Assembly (NCBI GenBank): GCA_913056425.1 | Contig: CAJXLR010000063.1 | Coordinates: forward strand, 1-7,853 | Length of the DNA stretch: 7,853 nt | Direction: 5' to 3' | Source: an uncultured Bacteroidota bacterium | GTDB taxonomy: Bacteria > Bacteroidota > Bacteroidia > NS11-12g > UBA9320 | In this document: positions 1-6,449 of the stretch, one piece after another | Position numbering within the stretch: the first letter of the stretch is position 1 | How the letters are laid out: each line of letters starts with the position of its first letter | The notes under the pieces: generated by a model | Database searches by the model: none | What the model was told of the DNA's origin: nothing | The model's input: the letters and a program-made list of their open reading frames with translations, nothing else | Position numbers and translations under genes: made by a program

Positions 1-159
1 CTCTGCTCCTTGCGCGATAAGCGATTTTGTGATAGAGCTTTCAGTCTTATCGTATCCAAAGACTTCCTTACCTGAAGCCATAAAGTAGCGCGCAATAGCA
101 CTCATTCCAATACCTCCGATGCCTAAAAAACAAACGCTATGGATCTTCTCTAGATTCAC
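1..159 (-). CDS. murC: MurC, UDP-N-acetylmuramate--L-alanine ligase (N-terminal 53 residues, cut by window edge)
   Basis: This is the beginning of the cytoplasmic ligase that adds L-alanine to UDP-MurNAc using ATP, the first step of stem-peptide synthesis. Only the N-terminal nucleotide-binding fold is present. It reads MNLEKIHSVCFLGIGGIGMS, with the glycine-rich GIGGIGMS loop at residues 13-20 that is typical of MurC, followed by a Rossmann-like stretch ending in GYDKTES (35-41). The catalytic GTNGKT loop lies outside the window. The start is GTG at 159-157. It overlaps the murG stop (TGA at 158-156) by four bases as GTGA, and the N-terminus fits the family length, which supports this start. 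No Shine-Dalgarno sequence precedes it, so coupling to murG translation is likely (inference). The gene is truncated by the window only; nothing suggests it is broken. Confidence 0.95.
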   Translation of the reverse strand, partial: MNLEKIHSVCFLGIGGIGMSAIARYFMASGKEVFGYDKTESSITKSLIAQGAE

Positions 160-1229
160 TGAATCAGTTTTTCAATTTCTGATACTATGGTCTTTGTAGC
201 TTCTTTTAGACCAAGAGGTGTGATATTTTTTATTAGCTCATCCCGTTTTTCTGGCTGTGCCATTAGGTCAAGTGCGGTTGGAACTAAATCCTGCAGTGCT
301 TCTGAATCTTTAACGAGTACTGCTGCGTTTTTATTCACAAGCGCCATCGCATTTTTTGTCTGATGGTCTTCTGTAACATTTGGGCTCGGAACCAAGATGC
401 ATGCCTTTCCCAACGCACTCAATTCAGACAAGCTGGAAGCACCGGCTCTGGAAATGACGAGATCTGCAGCGCGGTATGCAAGATCCATCTCCTTGATAAA
501 AACGGTTCGTTTACCAAAAACCTCGGGTCCGTTGGTGTATGACTTGCCTGTTTGCCAGAGTATTTGGATGTCTTCCTCTTTTAAGAGTTGTAGGTCTTTT
601 TCTATTGCTTGATTTATAGTCCTTGCACCAAGGCTTCCGCCGATTATTAGAATAGTAGGTTTGTCATCCAAACCAAAGTGCCTGCGAGCTTCAGATGCCG
701 TGGCGTCACAACTGAGCAGTTGTGGACGTATGGGGTTTCCTGTAATTACAATTTTGTTTTTGGGGAAGAAACGCTCCATCCCCTCAAAAGCAACACAAAG
801 CTTGTCTGCTTTTTTGGATAGAAGTTTATTGGTTATTCCCGGGTAACTATTCTGCTCCTGAACAAGTGTTGGTTTGCCTAACAGATTTGCCATAAACAAG
901 AGCGGACCACTGGCAAATCCACCCACGCCAATCGCAATGTCCGGTTTGTGTTTTTTGATAATAAAGAAGCTCTTCCAAAGGCTTGAAATAAGTTTGAACG
1001 GAAAGCTTAAATTTTTTGTAGACAACTTCCGGTCTATACCAGATATCCATAACCCATCGATGGTGAAACCAGCTTCGGGAACTTTCTGCATTTCCATTTT
1101 GTCTTTGGCTCCCACATAATGAATATTGGCATCCGGGTATTTCTCTTGAAGCTCTTTGCCGATTGCAATAGCCGGGAAAATATGACCGCCTGTGCCGCCA
1201 CCCGATATTAAAAAACTATGCTTCTTCAT
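156..1229 (-). CDS. murG: MurG, UDP-GlcNAc:lipid I N-acetylglucosaminyltransferase
   Basis: MurG is a membrane-associated GT-B glycosyltransferase that transfers GlcNAc from UDP-GlcNAc to lipid I on the inner face of the membrane, giving lipid II. The 357-residue protein has the family length. The first glycine-rich loop, GGGTGGH, is at residues 10-16. QEQNSYPG (124-131) matches the conserved N-domain segment. A second loop, GGSLGAR, is at 197-203. The UDP-GlcNAc signature RAGASSLSEL (261-270) is followed by PSPNVTEDHQTKNA (281-294). I chose the ATG at 1229-1227 because MKKHSFLISGGG is the normal family N-terminus. The frame stays open for 46 more codons to an ATG at 1367, but that extension lies over the end of ftsW and has no MurG-like sequence. 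The gene overlaps ftsW by 14 bases and murC by 4, as expected for coupled translation. Confidence 0.97.
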   Translation of the reverse strand: MKKHSFLISGGGTGGHIFPAIAIGKELQEKYPDANIHYVGAKDKMEMQKVPEAGFTIDGLWISGIDRKLSTKNLSFPFKLISSLWKSFFIIKKHKPDIAIGVGGFASGPLLFMANLLGKPTLVQEQNSYPGITNKLLSKKADKLCVAFEGMERFFPKNKIVITGNPIRPQLLSCDATASEARRHFGLDDKPTILIIGGSLGARTINQAIEKDLQLLKEEDIQILWQTGKSYTNGPEVFGKRTVFIKEMDLAYRAADLVISRAGASSLSELSALGKACILVPSPNVTEDHQTKNAMALVNKNAAVLVKDSEALQDLVPTALDLMAQPEKRDELIKNITPLGLKEATKTIVSEIEKLIQ

Positions 1230-2385
1230 CTTCGGTGATTTCTTGTTGTGTATATCGTGATACGCTAAGAATGATTCCCATCGCCAAACTTGTAAACAAT
1301 AAACTGGTACCTCCCATGCTAATAAATGGCAGCGGAAGGCCGGTATTAGGTAAGAGGTGAACAGCAACGCCCATGTTCATGAATGCCTGGATTACGAGTG
1401 TAAATGACAAACCAATAGCCAATAGAGCGCCAAAGGCCTTGGGTGAGTGAATAACAATTCGCACTGCCCTCCACAACAGTGTCAAGTACAATCCCATTAC
1501 AAAGAGTCCACCCAATAAGCCGTATTCTTCGATAATAATGGCATAGATAAAATCTGAGAAGGCTAGAGGAAGGAAGTTTCTTTGCTCGCTTTTACCCGGC
1601 CCTTTTCCTAGAATTCCACCATTCGCTATGGCTATGTTTGCTTGCTGATTTTGGTAACTTTCAGCTGTTTCATCGCCTTTCATGAAGTTGACGTAGTTTT
1701 CGATCCGAGCTTTCCAAGTGGAGACTCGACCTACGTTAATGTCGGTATTCATCAAGGTGATTACAACGATCGATAACACAATCACACCACTACCAAAAAG
1801 TGCGAGAAGATATTTTGCCGGAATCCTTCCGATAAATAGAAGTAGAAGGGACGTTGAGAATAAAACTGCGGCGGTAGATAAATCGGCAATGCCAATCAAT
1901 CCACAAACGACCACAATCACAATCAATACAGGTAAGAAGGTTTTCCGAAAATTATCAATGTGTCCTTTGCCTTGCCGTTTGGACAAGAACTGGGCGATGT
2001 ACATCACCAAAGCGACCTTAGCAAAATCCGATGGTTGAAAGGTGAGATGAACCACAGGTATCATCAACCATCTGCGTGCCGAGTTAAGTCCGGTACCAAA
2101 AATCAATGTGTAAAGCAACAAGCCAATCGCTAAATAAATCAAGTATTTAGCGGGCCTTGTAAAGTACTGAAAGTCAATGAGATGTGTTAGCCACATCACG
2201 AATAACCCCATTGCTAGAATACCACCATGCTTAATCAAGTAGTATTCAGTATTTCCGTGTTGCTGCTTGTATGCAAGAGAACAGGTAGAGCTGTATATGG
2301 CCAGGATACCCCACAGAGCGAGCAGGGCAACAACGAACCAAAGGATATAGTCTCCTTTGATGTTATTTCTGAACCATTTTAGCAT
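1216..2385 (-). CDS. ftsW: FtsW, SEDS-family septal peptidoglycan glycosyltransferase
   Basis: FtsW is a polytopic membrane protein that polymerises lipid II into glycan strands at the division site, working with the class B PBP FtsI. The 389-residue sequence has about ten hydrophobic segments, beginning near residue 13. SEDS family blocks are in order: SARRWL then FQPSDFAKVAL (102-126), GIADLSTAAVL (165-175), GKGPGKSEQRNFLP (260-273), then SDFIYA and EEYGLLGG (277-293). D278 is the likely counterpart of the catalytic aspartate of SEDS enzymes (by motif position). The C-terminal block runs from MNMGVAVHLLPNTGLPLPF to SMGGTSLL (336-363). FtsW is preferred over RodA because the gene sits between murD and murG, in the same cluster as ftsI. 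Five bases separate it from murD. Its stop TAG lies inside the start region of murG. The ATG at 2385 has only a weak purine run, AAGAAG, upstream. Confidence 0.95.
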   Translation of the reverse strand: MLKWFRNNIKGDYILWFVVALLALWGILAIYSSTCSLAYKQQHGNTEYYLIKHGGILAMGLFVMWLTHLIDFQYFTRPAKYLIYLAIGLLLYTLIFGTGLNSARRWLMIPVVHLTFQPSDFAKVALVMYIAQFLSKRQGKGHIDNFRKTFLPVLIVIVVVCGLIGIADLSTAAVLFSTSLLLLFIGRIPAKYLLALFGSGVIVLSIVVITLMNTDINVGRVSTWKARIENYVNFMKGDETAESYQNQQANIAIANGGILGKGPGKSEQRNFLPLAFSDFIYAIIIEEYGLLGGLFVMGLYLTLLWRAVRIVIHSPKAFGALLAIGLSFTLVIQAFMNMGVAVHLLPNTGLPLPFISMGGTSLLFTSLAMGIILSVSRYTQQEITEDEEA

Positions 2386-2390
2386 GCTTC

Positions 2391-3731
2391 TTACAGATTA
2401 CGAACTTCGAATTTGAACTGACGACCTCTGTCTTCGTAGCTATCAAAGAGGTCGAAACTCGCGCAAGCAGGAGACAGTAAGACTACTTCTTCGCGGTCTG
2501 CCATAGCGTTTGCAACTTGAACAGCTTCTTTCGCAGACGTGACGTTGATTACCAAGTCTACGTGTTTTGAAAAAGCTTGATGCAAAGCGATGTTGTTTTT
2601 ACCCAGACAGATAAGTATGCGTACACGATCTTTAACTAGTGGTACCAAGCTTTCGTAGTCGTTGCCTTTGTCGATGCCACCTGCAATCCAAATAACTGGT
2701 TTTTTCATGCTTTCAAGGGCGTACCACGCTGAGTTAACGTTGGTTGCTTTTGAGTCGTTAATGTAATCAACACCTTTTACCGTGGCTACGTACTCCAAGC
2801 GGTGTTCAATGTTTTTGAAATCCATTAAGCTTTCACGAATCACTTCGTTCCGGATTAATAGTGAGTTTGCGATAACGGAAGCAGCCATTGAGTTGTAGGT
2901 GTTGTGCTTCCCGCTGATTGTGAGTTGATTCAAGTCCATTCTGAATTTTATTTTTGGTATTTGTGTATTGATGTGAAATGCAGTGTCATCGGCCCATGCG
3001 CCATTCTCCAGTGATTGATTTACGGAGAAGGGAATTGCATTGGCGGTTAAAGTCTTGGTAGCTAGTTTGGTGGTAATCGACTCGTCGTCGATGTTGTATA
3101 TGAAGTGGTCGGTTGAGGTTTGATTTTGCGTGATACGGAACTTCGATTCCACGTAATTTTCAAAGCTTCCGTAACGGTCTAAATGGTCTGGTGTGATGTT
3201 AAGCAAGACTGCATAGTCCAGTCGCGTCTTGTACATCAAATCGAGTTGAAAACTGCTGATTTCGATTACGTAGTGAGTGAAATCTTTTTGCGCTACTTGT
3301 CGCGCTAAACTGTGACCAACGTTTCCTGCTAATCCTACATTTAACCCACCTTTCTGCAGCAGGTGATAGGTAAGCATTGTGGTTGTGGTCTTACCATTGG
3401 TTCCTGTAATCCCAATTAAGGTTGCATCGGTGTTCAACGCACCAAACTCGATTTCTGATATTACAGGAATCCCTTGTCGTTTGAGTTGTTGAACCAGGGG
3501 TACGCTTGGCGGAATACCTGGGCTCAGAACTACTTGGTCCGCATTCAATATGTGCGTCTCAGTGTGTGCGCCAGATTCAAATTGGATGCTTGCATCGGTT
3601 AGCTCCTGGACATACCGATCCTTAATTTGTCCCTTGTCGGAAACAAATACGTCATGACCTAACGACTTTGCTAGTATCGCTGCTCCTGTACCGCTTTCGC
3701 CGGCGCCTAATATGACGGTTCGAAAGCTCAC
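2391..3731 (-). CDS. murD: MurD, UDP-N-acetylmuramoyl-L-alanine--D-glutamate ligase
   Basis: MurD is the cytoplasmic Mur ligase that adds D-glutamate to UDP-MurNAc-L-Ala with ATP. Its 446 residues match the family. The N-terminal UDP-binding Rossmann domain has GAGESGTG (9-16). The ATP loop GTNGKTTT is at 110-117. GNVGHSLA (136-143) and NITPDHLDRYGS (178-189) follow. YVESKFRI (193-200) holds K197, the likely carbamylated lysine. GKHNTYN (274-280) begins the hinge region, and the C-terminal domain carries YINDSKATN (323-331), AGGIDKG (350-356) and SPACASFDLFD (420-430). The start codon is GTG at 3731-3729 and shares its first base with the mraY stop (TAGTG). This start gives the standard MurD N-terminus, with the glycine-rich loop about 9 residues in. 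No Shine-Dalgarno sequence is visible, so reinitiation after mraY is likely (inference). All key residues are present and the gene looks intact. Confidence 0.97.
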   Translation of the reverse strand: MSFRTVILGAGESGTGAAILAKSLGHDVFVSDKGQIKDRYVQELTDASIQFESGAHTETHILNADQVVLSPGIPPSVPLVQQLKRQGIPVISEIEFGALNTDATLIGITGTNGKTTTTMLTYHLLQKGGLNVGLAGNVGHSLARQVAQKDFTHYVIEISSFQLDLMYKTRLDYAVLLNITPDHLDRYGSFENYVESKFRITQNQTSTDHFIYNIDDESITTKLATKTLTANAIPFSVNQSLENGAWADDTAFHINTQIPKIKFRMDLNQLTISGKHNTYNSMAASVIANSLLIRNEVIRESLMDFKNIEHRLEYVATVKGVDYINDSKATNVNSAWYALESMKKPVIWIAGGIDKGNDYESLVPLVKDRVRILICLGKNNIALHQAFSKHVDLVINVTSAKEAVQVANAMADREEVVLLSPACASFDLFDSYEDRGRQFKFEVRNL

Positions 3732-4990
3732 TAACGCAGTTTGAAAGTTATAATGGTGATTGCCGCGAGCATGATGCCTATGATCCAGAATCGCGTTACG
3801 ATTTTTGGTTCGGCATAGCCCTTTTTCTGATAGTGGTGATGCAAGGGAGACATCTTAAAAATGCGCTTGCCCTCACCATATTTTTTCTTGGTGTATTTGA
3901 AGTAGCTTACTTGAAGTACAACACTCAGATTTTCCGCAAGGAAGATTCCGCAGAGCAATGGGATTAAAAGCTCTTTGCGGAGCATAATTGCCATTACAGC
4001 TATGATGCCACCCAACGCTAAGCTTCCTGTATCGCCCATAAATACTTGGGCCGGATATGAGTTGTACCACAAAAATCCAATACACGCTCCAACGAAAGCG
4101 GCGCCAAATATGACCAGCTCACTTTGGAACGGTATGAACATTATGTTCAGGTACTTCGCGAAAATGGCGTTCCCCGATACATATGCCAGGATCGCTAGTG
4201 TGAGACCAATAATCGCACTGGTTCCTGCCGCCAATCCATCTATGCCATCGGTTAGGTTTGCTGCATTACTTACGGCGATAATGATGAATGTTACTATGAG
4301 AACGTAGACGATCCACGTCCACTTCTTTGCTTGGTCCTTCGATAAGAAGAAAAGCAAGGAGGAGTAGTCAAATTCGTGACTTTTTACGAAAGGAATTGTA
4401 GTGATGGTCGACTTGTTGTCAACGATGTAAATCGTCTCACCCAGTTCATTGATTTTTGTCTCGGTTGCTTGTTCGATTTGAGCCGGTGTTGCATCTTTTT
4501 GATTTACGAACTCACGAACTAGAACCTCATTGTTGAAGTAAAGCGTGAGACCAATAATCAACCCAAGACCAAGCTGCCCAACAACCTTAAACTTTCCGGC
4601 TAATCCGGCTTTATCCTTTTTAAATACTTTGATGTAATCGTCCAAAAAGCCAATAAGTCCCAGCCAAACTGTGGTCACAATCATCAGGATGATGTAGATG
4701 TTCCTAAGTCGAGCAAATAGGAGAGTAGGAATTAGGATTGCCGAGAGGATTATGAGACCGCCCATGGTGGGTGTGCCTTTTTTCTCATTTTCACCTTCTA
4801 AACCAAGCTCGCGAATGGTTTCACCCACTTGTTTCTTACGCAGCTTTTCGATCAACGTTTTCCCAAACAGTAGGCTAATAACCAATGAAACGATGATGGC
4901 CATGATGGCGCGAAACGAACTATATTCAAATACTCCGGCACCTGGTAGGTCGAAGTTGTCTTGTAGGAATCTGAACAGGTAATACAGCAT
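3731..4990 (-). CDS. mraY: MraY, phospho-N-acetylmuramoyl-pentapeptide transferase
   Basis: MraY is the integral membrane enzyme that transfers phospho-MurNAc-pentapeptide to undecaprenyl phosphate, forming lipid I. Family motifs are clear: GTPTMGGLIIL (72-82), the aspartate pair in FLDDYIK (115-121), NLTDGIDGLAAG (245-256) with D248 and D251, YPAQVFMGDTGSLALGG (312-328), and SPLHHHYQKKG (381-391) with the histidine triplet at 384-386. About ten transmembrane segments can be recognised. At 419 residues it is longer than the ~360 of E. coli. The extra length is a polar stretch at about 158-198 between two membrane segments, on the predicted periplasmic side, as seen in Bacteroidota MraY. The ATG at 4990-4988 lies four bases after the murE stop and gives a family-like N-terminus. 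No murF lies between murE and mraY, unlike the enterobacterial order. Confidence 0.97.
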   Translation of the reverse strand: MLYYLFRFLQDNFDLPGAGVFEYSSFRAIMAIIVSLVISLLFGKTLIEKLRKKQVGETIRELGLEGENEKKGTPTMGGLIILSAILIPTLLFARLRNIYIILMIVTTVWLGLIGFLDDYIKVFKKDKAGLAGKFKVVGQLGLGLIIGLTLYFNNEVLVREFVNQKDATPAQIEQATETKINELGETIYIVDNKSTITTIPFVKSHEFDYSSLLFFLSKDQAKKWTWIVYVLIVTFIIIAVSNAANLTDGIDGLAAGTSAIIGLTLAILAYVSGNAIFAKYLNIMFIPFQSELVIFGAAFVGACIGFLWYNSYPAQVFMGDTGSLALGGIIAVMAIMLRKELLIPLLCGIFLAENLSVVLQVSYFKYTKKKYGEGKRIFKMSPLHHHYQKKGYAEPKIVTRFWIIGIMLAAITIITFKLR

Positions 4991-4994
4991 AATC

Positions 4995-6449
4995 TTATTG
5001 GAGTAAGGCGGCGTTTTTGGTGAATACTTGTTTATCGTCGAAAGGGTGTTTTACCCCTTTTATCTCTTGGTAGGTTTCATGGCCTTTCCCAGCGATAAGG
5101 ATTATATCGTTTGGCTCCGCGATGGATATTGCGGTTTTGATTGCCTCTTCGCGATCGGTGATTTTTAAAACTTTCTTAAAATGTTGCGCCGGGACACCTG
5201 TTTGCATGTCTGCTAGAATGGCTTCAGGTGATTCGGTTCTTGGATTGTCTGATGTGAGAATTACTCGGTCACTTAGTTGCGCAGAAACTTCAGCCATAAC
5301 CGGTCGCTTCTCGTGATCACGGTTTCCACCACACCCAACCACCGTAATCAATTGCTCGTTCTTTGAGCGAATTCCGTTAATCGTTTCGAGTACGTTTTTA
5401 AGCGCATCAGGCGTGTGCGCATAATCAACTATGCCTATGATGCCTTGAGGGGAGCTTACATACTCAAACCTTCCTCTCACCGGGTTTAAGCTAGATAACG
5501 CAGTAATTATCTTATCCGGATCTTCACCCAATAAGAAGGTGGTGGCGTAAACAGACAAGACATTATACGCATTGAACTTCCCAACGAGTTGGTACCACGC
5601 TTCCTTCCGGTCAATTTCCAACAACATCCCCCGGAAATCGTGTTCAAGAATTCGAGCTCGGAAATCAGAACCTGAGTGTAAGGCATAAGTATACTTGGTG
5701 GCCTTGCAGTTCTGCAGCATCACCATACCGTTTTTGTCGTCCTTGTTTATAAGCGCTATCGCGTCAGCAGGCAGTTGATTGAATAGCGTTTTCTTGGCGT
5801 CACGATAAGCCGCAAACGTTTTGTGGTAGTCGAGGTGATCATGGGAAAGGTTGGTGAAACCTGCCAGGGCGTATTTAAGTCCAGCAATCCGCTTCTGATG
5901 AATGGCATGCGAGCTTACCTCCATAAAGCAGTGGGTGCAACCTGCGGCAACCATGTCGCCCAAAAGTTTATTTATTGCGATTGCGTGTGGCGTGGTGTGG
6001 GTAGATGGACTTACCTCAATGCCGATTTTGTTCTCAACCGTACTAATCAGGCCGGCTTTATATCCCAGTTTCTGGTGAAGCTCGTGAAGTAAGGTTGCAA
6101 CTGTTGTTTTCCCATTCGTACCTGTGAAACCAACAAGTTTGAGTTTACTTGAAGGGTAGTCGTAGAATGCTGATGCGATTTCTCCCATTGCTTGAGCAGC
6201 ATCATCAACAAGGACAAATGGGATATCGGATGAAACCGTTTGACGCTCAGCGACAATGGCTACGGCACCCAGTTCGATTGCTTTGTCAATAAAATCGTGG
6301 CCATCCACCGTAGTTCCTGGAATAGCGAAAAACAACGATCCGGGTTCAACTTTCCTAGAGTCGAGCTCCAAGCGCAACACTTCAACCGAATCGTCACCCA
6401 CTATTTTGTAGGCAACCGTTTGGGGTAATATGTCTCTTAGAAGCTTCAT
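4995..6449 (-). CDS. murE: MurE, UDP-MurNAc-L-Ala-D-Glu--meso-diaminopimelate ligase
   Basis: MurE is the cytoplasmic Mur ligase that adds the third stem-peptide residue. The 484-residue protein has the usual three domains: an N-terminal UDP-sugar-binding domain (SRKVEPGSLFFAIPG at 31-45), a central ATPase domain with GTNGKTT (110-116), MEVSSHA (176-182) and NLSHDHLDYH (200-209), and a C-terminal domain with DYAHTPDAL (342-350), GCGGNRDHEKR (372-382) and AGKGHETYQ (453-461). K219 in DAKKTLF is the likely carbamylated lysine. DNPR (401-404) is the known signature for meso-diaminopimelate rather than L-lysine, so the predicted substrate is meso-DAP. The ATG at 6449-6447 overlaps the ftsI stop by four bases (ATGA). 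Upstream is an A-rich run and no Shine-Dalgarno motif. The stop TAA is four bases before mraY. Confidence 0.97.
   Translation of the reverse strand: MKLLRDILPQTVAYKIVGDDSVEVLRLELDSRKVEPGSLFFAIPGTTVDGHDFIDKAIELGAVAIVAERQTVSSDIPFVLVDDAAQAMGEIASAFYDYPSSKLKLVGFTGTNGKTTVATLLHELHQKLGYKAGLISTVENKIGIEVSPSTHTTPHAIAINKLLGDMVAAGCTHCFMEVSSHAIHQKRIAGLKYALAGFTNLSHDHLDYHKTFAAYRDAKKTLFNQLPADAIALINKDDKNGMVMLQNCKATKYTYALHSGSDFRARILEHDFRGMLLEIDRKEAWYQLVGKFNAYNVLSVYATTFLLGEDPDKIITALSSLNPVRGRFEYVSSPQGIIGIVDYAHTPDALKNVLETINGIRSKNEQLITVVGCGGNRDHEKRPVMAEVSAQLSDRVILTSDNPRTESPEAILADMQTGVPAQHFKKVLKITDREEAIKTAISIAEPNDIILIAGKGHETYQEIKGVKHPFDDKQVFTKNAALLQ

Noticed and set aside
1230..1367. A 46-codon in-frame N-terminal extension of MurG back to an ATG at 1367
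   Set aside because: It lies entirely over the 3' end of ftsW in another frame, has no MurG-like sequence, and would put the GGGTGGH loop about 56 residues in. The ATG at 1229 gives the family N-terminus.
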